In this document: piece by piece, positions 32,937 through 41,760 of the stretch
Layout: every line of letters begins with the position of its first letter
Numbering within the stretch: position 1 is the first letter of the stretch
Translations under genes and position numbers: made by a program
Notes under the pieces: generated by a model
The model's input: the letters and a program-made list of their open reading frames with translations, nothing else
The model's database searches: none
Told to the model about the DNA's origin: nothing
Source: SHLQ01 sp964494395
GTDB lineage: Bacteria > Actinomycetota > Acidimicrobiia > Acidimicrobiales > SHLQ01
Length of the DNA: 55,643 nucleotides
NCBI GenBank assembly: GCA_964494395.1
Contig: CAZBTI010000004.1
Location: 1 to 55,643, forward strand
Direction: 5' to 3'

Positions 32937-35684
32937 AAATCGAAGACTCCAAAGCAGACTCGGACGTCCACGCGTCGACCGCCGAGCACCCGGGCCAAGA
33001 CCACCCGGGGACGCGCTCCAGCGAAACGGACGACCACCACCACGAAACGCAAGCCAGCATCGAGGAGCAGGGCGCAACAAAGCGTCATGAGCACCCTCGA
33101 TGAGGCGTTGAATGGAGCGGGCCCCGACCTGATTGGCCTCTTCCTTCTCGGTACGGCAGTTCTCACAGCGCTCGGCATCTACACCTCGACCTCGGGAATT
33201 CTCGGTCAGGCGTTCAGCGGGGGCTTGGGCTGGCTAATGGGCGTCTTTCGCTATGTTGCTCCGCTATTCATTGCGGGCATGGGAATCGCCGTCATCCGCC
33301 GCGGCGGCGAAAACAGTCACGTCCTTCCCCCACGATTTGTCGTCGGTGGAATGGCAGCCCTCGTGTCGATGGCTGGCCTTGTGCATCTCGCGGGCGACAG
33401 CCCTGAATGGGGGAGTAGCGTTGCCGAGTTCTCTCGGGCTGGCGGGTTCATTGGCTGGATCGTAGGCGGACCGCTCCTCGCTATTGCGAGCCTCTGGGGT
33501 GCCCTTTTCATCCTGCTCGTCGTTGGCTTCGGTGGGCTCATCGTGATGACCGGGCTCTCGCTGCAGGCGTTGGTCGAAACCATGTTTACCGGCACGAAGA
33601 CCGTCGTTGGCGTCGCAGCCGACGGCACTCGAAATCTCTTCGTGATCAACGACTCCTCGCGCGCATTTATCAACGACGACATCTTGAACGAAGACCCAAA
33701 TGCGCCGCAGGTGCACGTCGGCGGACGTGCCGTCCCACGAGGGGCGAGCGCTCATGAAGAGGTCGTGACCGAACTGGTGCTCGAAGCCGAGGGCAAGACG
33801 ATCGAGATTCCGGTTCCACGCGAAGACGAAGAAGACGGTTCGAACAATGGCACTGAGTCGGCCGAGACAACATCGAAGTCGAGCGCTCCATTCGATCAAG
33901 ATGCCAATGCGACCGAGGCCCCCACTCCGACCGTTGTCGTTCCACAACCCGCACCGCCACAGCAGCTTGAGACCGAGTTGGCTCTCACCGTCGAAGGTGA
34001 CCGCGACTGGGTACTACCCCCAATGTCGATGCTCGGCCGCTCCGGATCTCAGGATGTCGACCAAGACGCTGTAGTTGCGAGAGGCCGCACTCTTGAGCGG
34101 GCGCTCGCCGAACACGGCGTAGAGACTCGGCTCATCAACATGGTGGTCGGTCCAACCGTGACGAGGTTCGAGCTCGAACTCGGCCTTGGCGTTAAGGTCG
34201 CAAAGGTCAAGAACCTCTCCGACGACATCGCGTATGCAATGGCCTCCAAAGACGTTCGCATCATCGCTCCGATCCCTGGCAAGCAGGCCATTGGTGTCGA
34301 AGTACCAAACGAAGAGCGCCAGATCATTGCGGTCGGTGACATTCTCAGCTCCCTAGAAGCTCAAGCAGCGAAGGGAGCCATGGAAGTTGCCATCGGACGC
34401 GATATCAACGGCAAGTCGCTCCTGGCCGATCTCTCGAAGATGCCGCACACGCTTGTTGCTGGCGCTACCGGCGCGGGCAAGTCCTCGGGCATCAACTCGA
34501 TCATCACCTCGCTACTCATGCGGAACACCCCCGACGACGTTCGCATGATCCTGATCGATCCAAAGCGCGTGGAGATGACGCAGTACGAGCGGATCCCGCA
34601 CCTGCTTACCCAGCCCGTTACCGACCCGAAGAAGGCAGCGAACGCGCTGGCATGGGCAGTTCGTGAGATGGAGCGCCGCTATGAACTCCTCGAAGAATGC
34701 CGATTCCGCGATATCGGCGGTTATAACGCGGCATTCGACGATGGCAAGATCAAGGCCAAGCCGGGCCAACTCGGTCCCGATGGCGAGCCTCGTCGCTTCA
34801 CCCGCCTGCCGTACATTTTGGTCGTCGTCGACGAGTTGGCCGACCTGATGATGGTGGCTGCTCGCGACGTTGAAGACTCGATCGTCCGTATTGGTCAGAA
34901 GGCTCGTGCGGTTGGAATCCATATGGTGATCGCTACCCAGCGCCCATCTGTCGACGTCATCACCGGCTTGATCAAGGCCAACGTGCCGGCCCGCGTTGCC
35001 TACGCTGTGTCGAGCATGCAGGACAGTCGGGTGATTCTCGGGTCGCCGGGAGCTGAGCGCCTCGTCGGCAAGGGTGACTTGCTCTTTCAAGATCCGACCA
35101 GTTCTACTCCGCTGCGCCTGCAGGGTGCGTGGGTCGAAGAAGCAGAAGTCAAGAAGATCGTCAAGCACTGGCGTCAGCAGGGCGCTGATGTGGTCTCCTC
35201 CAACGAGTCCGAAGTGCTGGGCGGGGCTGATGTGAACCCCGCCCCGACTGGCGCACCCGCTTCCACAGCAGATGCCACGTCGGATCAGGCGGGACCTCCT
35301 CCGGCCGAGGCGACCCACACGGGCGCGGGCACCGCAGCCGATAGTGCAGATGCTGCCGCAACGTCTGCGCCTGCGGTCGACTTGACGGGCATGCCGGGGA
35401 TGCCGTCGTCTGCGCCTGCCGGTGCCGACGCCATCACGGCTGATCGGCCTTCCGACGACGACGCCGATGACCTTCTTTGGCAGGCAATGGAGCTTGTTGT
35501 GAGCTCAGGGCTTGGGTCAACATCCATGCTGCAACGAAAGTTGCGAGTTGGCTTCTCCCGGGCTGGTCGCATCATGGACGAACTTGAGCAAAAGGGCATT
35601 GTCGGTCCGAGTGAAGGCTCGAAGGCTCGTGACGTGCTGCTGAGCCCAGAGCAGCTCCAGCAGTTACGCAACGGCGGCCAGTAG
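32928..35684 (+). CDS. ftsK: DNA translocase FtsK/SpoIIIE
   Basis: 918 residues. A basic Thr/Lys/Arg-rich start (1-45) is followed by four membrane segments (about 60-220), an acidic Pro-rich linker and the motor. The motor has Walker A GATGAGKS (512-519), Walker B VVVDE (632-636), and a C-terminal winged-helix gamma domain (about 850-905, GLGSTSMLQRKLRVGFSRAGRIMDELE) that reads KOPS-type polar DNA. It pumps chromosome ends through the septum. GTG 32928 is the preferred start; GTG 32895 and 32904 are in frame but lie before the -10-like box. Confidence 0.93.
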   Translation: MATKSKTPKQTRTSTRRPPSTRAKTTRGRAPAKRTTTTTKRKPASRSRAQQSVMSTLDEALNGAGPDLIGLFLLGTAVLTALGIYTSTSGILGQAFSGGLGWLMGVFRYVAPLFIAGMGIAVIRRGGENSHVLPPRFVVGGMAALVSMAGLVHLAGDSPEWGSSVAEFSRAGGFIGWIVGGPLLAIASLWGALFILLVVGFGGLIVMTGLSLQALVETMFTGTKTVVGVAADGTRNLFVINDSSRAFINDDILNEDPNAPQVHVGGRAVPRGASAHEEVVTELVLEAEGKTIEIPVPREDEEDGSNNGTESAETTSKSSAPFDQDANATEAPTPTVVVPQPAPPQQLETELALTVEGDRDWVLPPMSMLGRSGSQDVDQDAVVARGRTLERALAEHGVETRLINMVVGPTVTRFELELGLGVKVAKVKNLSDDIAYAMASKDVRIIAPIPGKQAIGVEVPNEERQIIAVGDILSSLEAQAAKGAMEVAIGRDINGKSLLADLSKMPHTLVAGATGAGKSSGINSIITSLLMRNTPDDVRMILIDPKRVEMTQYERIPHLLTQPVTDPKKAANALAWAVREMERRYELLEECRFRDIGGYNAAFDDGKIKAKPGQLGPDGEPRRFTRLPYILVVVDELADLMMVAARDVEDSIVRIGQKARAVGIHMVIATQRPSVDVITGLIKANVPARVAYAVSSMQDSRVILGSPGAERLVGKGDLLFQDPTSSTPLRLQGAWVEEAEVKKIVKHWRQQGADVVSSNESEVLGGADVNPAPTGAPASTADATSDQAGPPPAEATHTGAGTAADSADAAATSAPAVDLTGMPGMPSSAPAGADAITADRPSDDDADDLLWQAMELVVSSGLGSTSMLQRKLRVGFSRAGRIMDELEQKGIVGPSEGSKARDVLLSPEQLQQLRNGGQ

Positions 35685-35687
35685 CCT
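35682..35687 (+). promoter_or_regulatory. Leaderless-type -10 box (TAGCCT) ahead of the exchanger gene
   Basis: TAGCCT ends 7 nt before ATG 35695. Its first three bases are the ftsK stop codon, so chance is possible. Confidence 0.35.
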
Positions 35688-35694
35688 CAGCGAT

Positions 35695-36735
35695 ATGTCA
35701 CCACTTGATTTCCTCTCCGCGCCTTCGGTGCCGATCGCGATCATCGAGGTCCTCATAGGTCTATTCCTGCTGAGCAAGGCCGCGGATCTCTTCGTCGATG
35801 GAGCAGTAGCTTGCGCCAACGCAGCGAAGCTATCCCCAGTAGTCGTCGGCGCTGTGGTCGTCGGATTCGGCACAAGCGCTCCAGAGCTCTTGGTCTCCGG
35901 CATCGCTGCGTTTACTGGAGAGTCGGTCGACAAGGAAACCGGGGAGATTACGAACGGTCTCGACGTGGCCCTCGGCAACATCGTTGGCTCGAACGTCGCC
36001 AACATTACGCTGGTGCTCGGGGTTGCAGCGCTCGTAGTGCCGCTGTTGGTCAGCCGCGCCGTGATGGTCCGGGAGGCGCCGATCAGCCTCGCTGCTGTTT
36101 CGCTCTTTGCCTTCTTCACCATCGGTGGTCTGGCCCTCTGGGAAGGCGTTGTCATGCTCGTCGTTCTCGTCGCCATCCTGTCCTGGATCATCTCGGGTGG
36201 CAAGGAGGATTCGGTCGAAGAGGTCGAGACAGAAGAAGGACGTTCGATAGCCCAAAGCCTCGGGATCACACTGCTCGGTCTCACGGGAACAGTGATTGGG
36301 GCTCAGCTCATGGTGTGGGGCGCAGTCGGCCTTGCCGCAGCCGTTGGCCTGAGCGGCGGCTTCGTCGGATTTACACTCATCGCCATCGGTACCTCACTAC
36401 CCGAGCTGGTCACCGCCGTCGCTGCTGCTCGCAAGGGAGAGACCGAATTGATCCTCGGTAACCTGCTCGGCTCCAACATGTTCAACAGCCTCGCCGTAGG
36501 CGGAGTGATCGCCATCGTTGGAACCGGGCAGTTCAGCGACCGACTCACCGCTGAGTACGGTGTCGTGGCCATGGTCGTCGTTGCCGTCGTCACCTGGGTC
36601 TTCATGGTGACTCGACGGAAAATCACACGGCTCGAGGCAGGGATACTTCTCTCCGCGTATGTCTTTGTCGTCCTGTTGATTTCGGATCTTTCGATCGGCG
36701 AATCCATCCGGGACGCCCTGTCGTCGATCGCCTAG
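35695..36735 (+). CDS. CaCA-family sodium/calcium exchanger (YrbG-like)
   Basis: 346 residues with about ten membrane segments in two inverted halves. Each half carries an alpha repeat: VVGFGTSAPELLVSG with GNIVGSNVANIT in the first, AIGTSLPELVTA with GNLLGSNMFNS in the second. The Glu of each SAPEL/SLPEL would bind the cation. A short acidic loop (SGGKEDSVEEVETEEG) joins the halves. It exports calcium or a like ion against sodium or protons. Confidence 0.9.
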   Translation: MSPLDFLSAPSVPIAIIEVLIGLFLLSKAADLFVDGAVACANAAKLSPVVVGAVVVGFGTSAPELLVSGIAAFTGESVDKETGEITNGLDVALGNIVGSNVANITLVLGVAALVVPLLVSRAVMVREAPISLAAVSLFAFFTIGGLALWEGVVMLVVLVAILSWIISGGKEDSVEEVETEEGRSIAQSLGITLLGLTGTVIGAQLMVWGAVGLAAAVGLSGGFVGFTLIAIGTSLPELVTAVAAARKGETELILGNLLGSNMFNSLAVGGVIAIVGTGQFSDRLTAEYGVVAMVVVAVVTWVFMVTRRKITRLEAGILLSAYVFVVLLISDLSIGESIRDALSSIA

Positions 36736-36741
36736 TCCGAA

Positions 36742-36765
36742 GCTATATGCCCAAAGGTATATAGC
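36742..36765. repeat. Inverted repeat between exchanger and rimO
   Basis: GCTATAT (36742-36748) and ATATAGC (36759-36765) are perfect 7-bp arms around a 10-nt spacer. It starts 7 bases after the exchanger stop and ends 14 bases before the rimO -10 box. It could be an operator or a weak terminator. Confidence 0.45.
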
Positions 36766-36779
36766 GGTCAGCGGTTCGG

Positions 36780-36785
36780 TAGCCT
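36780..36785 (+). promoter_or_regulatory. Leaderless-type -10 box (TAGCCT) of rimO
   Basis: TAGCCT ends 8 nt before ATG 36794, heading the rimO-pgsA-cinA group. Confidence 0.5.
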
Positions 36786-36793
36786 GTTCGCTG

Positions 36794-38065
36794 ATGGCCG
36801 AACAATATTGGATTGAAACGCTCGGCTGTCCGAAGAACGAGGTTGACTCGGACAAGCTGGTTGGAACGCTCTCCGCAGACGGTATGACCGCGGCCGAGAG
36901 TCCCGAGGCTGCGGACCTCATCGTGGTCAATACCTGTGCATTCATCGAGTCCGCCCGAGAAGAGTCGGTAGACACGATCCTGACGCTTCGAGATCGTTCC
37001 GAAGACGCTCGACTCGTCGTAACCGGCTGTATGGCCGAGCGCTATGGCGACGAACTCGATCAGGCACTCGACGAAGTCGACACCGTTGCAGGCTTCGGTG
37101 TGCCCGTGACGCTTGGCAAGAAGTCCGGCGCCCAGCCGCTGCCGTCGTTTGATCTGCTCAACCTTCCACGTCCAGCGTCATCGCGGCCGTGGGCATACGT
37201 CAAGATCGCGGAAGGCTGCGACCGAAACTGTGGCTTCTGTGCAATCCCGACCTTCCGAGGGCCACAACGATCTCGATCCATCGAATCGATCGTCGACGAG
37301 GTGCGCTTACTCGAAGCCGAAGAGATTGTGCTCGTGGCTCAAGACCTCGCTGCCTACGGTCGCGACCAAGGCCAGGGCGAGCGAGCGATTGTGCCACTGC
37401 TTGGACAAGTGGCCGACATGGTCGAACGCGTTCGCCTGCTCTACCTCTACCCGTCGGATCTGAACGAGCGACTCATCGAGGCGATCCTCAACACCGGCGT
37501 GCCCTACTTCGATCTCTCGCTCCAACACGTCAGCCGCCCCCTTATGCGGAGAATGCGGAGATGGGGTGACGGCGAACGCTTCCTCGAACGCATCGAGCAC
37601 ATTCGCACACAAGCCCCCGACGCAGCCTTTCGGTCGAACTTCATCGTTGGCTACCCAGGCGAGACAGAAGAAGACCACGACGCACTTCTCAGCTTCGTCG
37701 AAGCCGCCCAACTCGACTGGTGTGGCTTCTTTTCGTACTCGAAAGAAGAAGGAACCTACGCAGCCGAACTCGACGGCGAGGTCGATCCTGCGCTCATGCA
37801 AGAGCGTCTGAGAGAGCTGAGCGGACTACAAGATGCAATCACTCAAAGCCGACGCGACGACCTCATCGGTGAGACCGTCGAAGTACTGGTAGATGCTCCT
37901 GGCATTGGACGCACACACCGCGAAGCCCCAGAGATCGACGGCGTGGTCCTGCTGCCCAACGATCTCGCACCAGGAAGCATCGTCGACGTTGAGGTCGCCC
38001 ACGCGATCGGACCTGACCTCGTTGCCGTAGGTGCCGACGCCGATGACCTAGACGGCGCGGACTAA
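36794..38065 (+). CDS. rimO: Ribosomal protein S12 methylthiotransferase RimO
   Basis: 423 residues. The N-terminal MTTase domain holds cluster ligands C12 (GCPKN, the RimO form), C48 and C79. The radical SAM cluster is C142-x3-C146-x2-C149 (GCDRNCGFC), followed by the barrel with SNFIVGYPGETEEDH. The C-terminal TRAM-like domain spans about 355-415. It adds a methylthio group to an Asp of S12. Stop and pgsA start share a base. Confidence 0.94.
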   Translation: MAEQYWIETLGCPKNEVDSDKLVGTLSADGMTAAESPEAADLIVVNTCAFIESAREESVDTILTLRDRSEDARLVVTGCMAERYGDELDQALDEVDTVAGFGVPVTLGKKSGAQPLPSFDLLNLPRPASSRPWAYVKIAEGCDRNCGFCAIPTFRGPQRSRSIESIVDEVRLLEAEEIVLVAQDLAAYGRDQGQGERAIVPLLGQVADMVERVRLLYLYPSDLNERLIEAILNTGVPYFDLSLQHVSRPLMRRMRRWGDGERFLERIEHIRTQAPDAAFRSNFIVGYPGETEEDHDALLSFVEAAQLDWCGFFSYSKEEGTYAAELDGEVDPALMQERLRELSGLQDAITQSRRDDLIGETVEVLVDAPGIGRTHREAPEIDGVVLLPNDLAPGSIVDVEVAHAIGPDLVAVGADADDLDGAD

Positions 38066-38679
38066 TGGAGACGAGCGAGGCCCAAGAAGCCGGCGCAATG
38101 CACCATATTGGCCAGTTCCTCATCAACCCGGCCAATATGATCACCGCAGCGCGAATCATCGCCTCGCCCGTCGCCTTCCTCTTGATTCTGTGGAATGCCG
38201 ACACGGGTGGTGCATCTTGGGCGGGTTTCATCCTCGGTTGGGTGCTTGCCGTAAGCGATCTGCTCGACGGTTGGCTGGCACGCAAATACAACCTCATCAG
38301 CAGGTCCGGTGCCTTCCTCGATCCCCTCGCCGACAAGGTCGTCGTCATCGGAGCGCTGATCTGCTTTGTCGCCGTCGACCGTTTCCACTGGCTTCCCGCT
38401 GCACTCATCATCATTCGAGAGGTGGTTATCACCGGCTTCCGCAGTTATTGGGTGAAGCGGAATCGAGCAGTTCCGGCTCGCAAGTCCGGAAAGTATAAGT
38501 CGATCGTGCAAGGGCTCGCCCTTCAAGCAGCGCTGTTTCCGCCCCTGCTCGATGCCGACGGCATCGTCACGGCAATGCTTTGGTTCGCCGTAGCCTTCAC
38601 GTTGTATTCGGGCGGGCGCTACCTGGCCGACGGATCCAGTGCCACACGGCTGAGCGGCAACATCGATGAACAAGTTTGA
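38065..38679 (+). CDS. pgsA: CDP-diacylglycerol-glycerol-3-phosphate 3-phosphatidyltransferase
   Basis: 204 residues, about five membrane segments. The CDP-alcohol phosphatidyltransferase motif is complete: D65, D68-G69, A72-R73, G82, D86, D90 (DLLDGWLAR then GAFLDPLAD). It makes phosphatidylglycerol phosphate at the inner membrane. ATG 38065 overlaps the rimO stop; ATG 38098 is an alternative nearer the usual N-terminus. The rimO-pgsA-cinA order is widespread and supports this over a phosphatidylinositol synthase. Confidence 0.9.
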   Translation: METSEAQEAGAMHHIGQFLINPANMITAARIIASPVAFLLILWNADTGGASWAGFILGWVLAVSDLLDGWLARKYNLISRSGAFLDPLADKVVVIGALICFVAVDRFHWLPAALIIIREVVITGFRSYWVKRNRAVPARKSGKYKSIVQGLALQAALFPPLLDADGIVTAMLWFAVAFTLYSGGRYLADGSSATRLSGNIDEQV

Positions 38680-38704
38680 GACTACGAGAACGAGAGAGTG
38701 ACCA

Positions 38705-39964
38705 ATGCGTTGTGAAGTTGTAGCGGTCGGGAGCGAACTCCTACTAGGTCAGATCAACGACACGAATTCTTCGTGGATTGGCCAAGAGTTGGCGGCTGTC
38801 GGAATCGATAGCTACTTCCAAACAAAGGTGGGAGACAACCACGATCGCATGGTCGAGGTCATCAGCACAGCGCTACAACGTAACGATGCCGTTATCACCA
38901 CCGGAGGACTCGGCCCCACACAAGACGACATCACCCGCGACGCAATCGCCGAGGTCATGGGTGTCGAACTCGTCGAGGATGAAGCGCTCCACGCACGGAT
39001 CGGCGAAATGTGGACGGCGAGCGGTCGCACCATGCCGGAAAACAATCGACTCCAAGCCCGAATCCCCGTGGGGGCATCTGCAATCCCCGTCCAGCCCGGA
39101 ACGGCCCCTGGAATCGTCGCGGCGTTCGAGTTCAACGGCGAACCCAAGGTTCTGTACGCCGTTCCCGGCGTTCCCTGGGAGATGAGGGAGATGATGAACG
39201 ACTTCATTATCTCCGACATGCTTCAGCGTTTTGGAGAATCGTCGATAATCCGTTCACGTACCCTTCGAACATGGGGAGAATCCGAGTCGGGCCTCGCTGA
39301 AATTCTCGCCGATGAGATCGTGCGTCTCGACAACGAAGACTCGAGTAGTGGGGGAGTGACGCTGGCGTTTCTTGCGAGCGGCATAGAAGGGCTCAAGGTC
39401 CGCATCACCGCCAAGGGCGCTGACGAAGAAGCCGTTTCGGAAATGCTCGCCGACGAAGAAGCCCGGGTCCGAGACATCATTGGACCGATCGTCTTTGGCG
39501 TCGATGACCAAAACATGGAATCGGTCATACTCGACCTCTGCGCCAAACATGGTCTCAAACTCGCTACCGCAGAATCGCTCACCGGCGGCCTGATCGCTCA
39601 ACGACTGACCACCATTTCCGGCTCGAGCAAGGTGTTCCAAGGCGGTGTCATCACCTACGCCACCGAGGTAAAGACAGCGCTACTCAACGCTCCTCCCGGT
39701 CCCTCGGTTAGTGAAGAGATGGTCGAGGCAATGGCGCTCGGCGCATGCGAGAACCTCGGCGCCGATGTCTCGATAGCCACCACCGGCGTCGCCGGACCTG
39801 ACAGTTGGGAAGGGATCCCACCCGGCACCGTATGGGTCGCCACCAGCGTCAAAGGCGAAGTCGAATCTCATCTCCTGCGCTACAAGCACGACCGAACCAG
39901 AATCAGAAACTTCACCACGATTACCGTGCTCAACCTCTTGCGAAAGCGCCTCGAGGCACTCTAA
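38705..39964 (+). CDS. cinA: CinA-family protein (NMN deamidase / competence-damage protein)
   Basis: 419 residues. The N-terminal MoCF-like domain has VAVGSELLLGQINDTNS and TTGGLGPTQDDITRDA. The C-terminal CinA domain has TAESLTGGLIAQRLT and TTGVAGPDSWEGIPPGTVWVA. Such two-domain proteins hydrolyse ADP-ribose and/or deamidate NMN in NAD salvage. In many genomes recA follows cinA; here a convergent MaoC gene follows after a 219-bp gap. Confidence 0.94.
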   Translation: MRCEVVAVGSELLLGQINDTNSSWIGQELAAVGIDSYFQTKVGDNHDRMVEVISTALQRNDAVITTGGLGPTQDDITRDAIAEVMGVELVEDEALHARIGEMWTASGRTMPENNRLQARIPVGASAIPVQPGTAPGIVAAFEFNGEPKVLYAVPGVPWEMREMMNDFIISDMLQRFGESSIIRSRTLRTWGESESGLAEILADEIVRLDNEDSSSGGVTLAFLASGIEGLKVRITAKGADEEAVSEMLADEEARVRDIIGPIVFGVDDQNMESVILDLCAKHGLKLATAESLTGGLIAQRLTTISGSSKVFQGGVITYATEVKTALLNAPPGPSVSEEMVEAMALGACENLGADVSIATTGVAGPDSWEGIPPGTVWVATSVKGEVESHLLRYKHDRTRIRNFTTITVLNLLRKRLEAL

Positions 39965-40183
39965 TTTCGCGACGCTCGGGTCGTCTGGGCCGGTTGGAAG
40001 GCCTGTGCATGGGCGGCTTGGGCTCGCCCGCGCGCTCGGTTTATTCGCTTCGCCTCGGGCGTTTGCCTCGGAGCGTTTTCTGGAGCGGAGCGGAGGAGAA
40101 GGCGCAGTTTGAGAAGGTCCGCTAGGACCGACTCAATACCGCCTCTGGCGATGTAGGGATCAGGAGGACGGAGTCCTTGGTGC
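39965..40183. other. Gene-free convergent gap between cinA and the MaoC gene
   Basis: 219 bp with no supported gene. The only longer frame (39805-40125) is out of frame with cinA and has no family features. GC-rich inverted segments occur but no hairpin followed by a T-run, so the terminators of the two convergent genes are not visible. Confidence 0.6.
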
Positions 40184-40645
40184 TTACGAACGACGCATCA
40201 TCATGGCGTTGCGGATCGCTACGCACACCACTTCGCCTGTTTGGTTGAAGCCTCGGTGCTCAATGGTGACTATGCCTCGGTCTGGTTTTGAGTTGCTGGC
40301 TCGCACTGCTTTGATCTCGGACTCCACGCTGATGGTGTCGCCATGAAAGAGGGGCTTTGGGAAGGTCACCTTCTCGAAGCCGAGGTTCGCAACCGTTGTA
40401 CCGTGCGTCAGCTCGTGCACCGAAATCCCCACCACGATTCCAAGTGTCAACAGTGAGTTGACAAGAGGCTGGCCGAAGTCGGTCGTCGCTGCGTAGGCAG
40501 CGTCGAGATGAAGGGGTGCCGGGTTCAGCGTCGAGGTCGTGAAGTCGACGTTGTCCGCCTCGGTGATGGTCCGAGTCAGCGGATGGCTAACGACCATCCC
40601 GACTTCGAAATCCTCAAACCACATGCCCTTTGGAACAAACGCCAT
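40184..40645 (-). CDS. MaoC-like hydratase (mesaconyl-CoA hydratase type)
   Basis: 153-residue hot-dog protein. The hydratase motif is the variant LNPAPLHLDAAYA (Asn for the usual catalytic Asp, His kept), followed by FGQPLVNSLLTLGIVVGISVHELTHGTTVANLG and FHGDTISVESEI. This pattern is that of an actinobacterial MaoC subgroup usually named mesaconyl-CoA or beta-methylmalyl-CoA dehydratase-like. The exact acyl-CoA is not provable. No partner lyase is near. Confidence 0.8.
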   Translation of the reverse strand: MAFVPKGMWFEDFEVGMVVSHPLTRTITEADNVDFTTSTLNPAPLHLDAAYAATTDFGQPLVNSLLTLGIVVGISVHELTHGTTVANLGFEKVTFPKPLFHGDTISVESEIKAVRASNSKPDRGIVTIEHRGFNQTGEVVCVAIRNAMMMRRS

Positions 40646-40668
40646 AGGGCCAGTCTGTCAGAGGCTGC

Positions 40669-41109
40669 TCAGGTTGCCGACGACAGTGCGAAGAAGTCGT
40701 ACTTGTCGATATCGGCTGCTGCGACGGTGTCCCATGGATAAGGGCTTTGTCGGCCCCACGCATTGCTTTCCGTCATTTGCTCAGTCACATGCTGGAGTCG
40801 TTGCATTTCCGCCTTCGTTAGGGGCTCTAGACAAATGCCGCCTTCCAATGCCAACGCGACGAAGCACGCTTCGAGGTGATTGACAGGCTTCGTGCCACCT
40901 GGGTGTTCCAAGCGCTCGCAAAGGTCTTGCGGAAGGAAGTCGGCGAACACTTCGAGAGACTCAGCAAACTTCCACGGCAACTCAAAGTCGTCACCGATTG
41001 GTTCGAGAGACGCCAAGAACGTTTCGGCCGCCTCTGCAATATTTCCGCTCTCACCCGGGGATTGTCCATGCTTTCGCAGGTCATCCACCGTGGCGCCGAC
41101 GAACCTCAT
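40669..41109 (-). CDS. Hypothetical protein
   Basis: 146 residues, not recognised. It is acidic and mostly helical in appearance, soluble, without signal peptide, Cys clusters or repeats. Landmarks are FELPWKFAESLEVFADFLPQ and KPVNHLEACFVALALEGG. ATG 41109 is preferred because TATGGT lies 7 nt upstream; ATG 41121 would overlap that box. It sits between msrB and MaoC on the same strand but has its own promoter-like box. Confidence 0.6.
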   Translation of the reverse strand: MRFVGATVDDLRKHGQSPGESGNIAEAAETFLASLEPIGDDFELPWKFAESLEVFADFLPQDLCERLEHPGGTKPVNHLEACFVALALEGGICLEPLTKAEMQRLQHVTEQMTESNAWGRQSPYPWDTVAAADIDKYDFFALSSAT

Positions 41110-41116
41110 AAGTGCC

Positions 41117-41122
41117 ACCATA
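41117..41122 (-). promoter_or_regulatory. Leaderless-type -10 box (TATGGT)
   Basis: On the minus strand TATGGT ends 7 nt before ATG 41109. Confidence 0.4.
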
Positions 41123-41172
41123 GAACGATGATCGGCATCTGGGGAAGGACCCTAAACCGAGAATTTTGCCCA

Positions 41173-41199
41173 ATCTTCTGGACAGATTGTCCAGAAGAT
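41173..41199. repeat. Perfect 12-bp inverted repeat after msrB
   Basis: ATCTTCTGGACA (41173-41184), loop GAT, TGTCCAGAAGAT (41188-41199). It lies 21 bases past the msrB stop and about 50 bases upstream of the hypothetical gene's promoter box. A stable hairpin forms in RNA from either strand but no T-run follows. Confidence 0.65.
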
Positions 41200-41220
41200 G
41201 CAGGCTTGTCTCCTCAATTC

Positions 41221-41634
41221 TTAGGATTCAGCCGCCTCTTCGGACTCGTCGGCTTCAAGCCGGAGCGACGCAGAGTTCATGCAGTATCGAAGTCCGCCAT
41301 CAGCTTGTGGGCCGTCTGGGAATACATGCCCGAGGTGGGCGCCACAGGTAGCGCAGAGCGATTCAACGCGCTCCATCCCGTGCGAAACATCTCGCTTTTC
41401 GACGACTGCTTCTTCAGCCAGCGGGATCGTGAAGCTCGGCCATCCTGAGCCGGACTCGTATTTGGTTTCGCTCGAAAAAAGTTCGGCGTCGCAGACGCGG
41501 CAGTGATAGGTGCCCTCGTCCTTGGTATCCCAATACTCGCCGCTGTAGGCACGTTCAGTGCCCGCCATCTGCGTCACTTCGTATTGCTCCGGTGTAAGAC
41601 GCTCCCGGAGTTCCGCTTCGTCGAAGGATTTCAT
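41221..41634 (-). CDS. msrB: Peptide-methionine (R)-S-oxide reductase
   Basis: 137 residues. Zinc is held by C45/C48 (CRVC) and C94/C97 (CATC). The catalytic Cys118 is in RYCMNSASL. The resolving-Cys position in GSGWPSF is Ser62, as in several MsrBs that recycle by another route. It repairs oxidised methionine. ATG 41634 has AAAGG eight bases ahead; the GTG at 41643 overlaps the region between them and is less likely. Confidence 0.96.
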   Translation of the reverse strand: MKSFDEAELRERLTPEQYEVTQMAGTERAYSGEYWDTKDEGTYHCRVCDAELFSSETKYESGSGWPSFTIPLAEEAVVEKRDVSHGMERVESLCATCGAHLGHVFPDGPQADGGLRYCMNSASLRLEADESEEAAES

Positions 41635-41760
41635 AGTGGACACCTTTCTTCTTTCCGTAGTTCCAACCTACCCGCCCGATAGATTTCTGCTCGTGCCTCA
41701 GTTTCGAGGTTTATTTGGAGTTCCGACCCGTATGTCGGGCTCGCAGGAGGAGATTCACGA

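Noticed and set aside
39805..40125. A 106-codon frame across the cinA end and the gap after it
   Set aside because: Begins inside cinA out of frame, Arg/Gly-rich, no ribosome binding site or recognisable motif.
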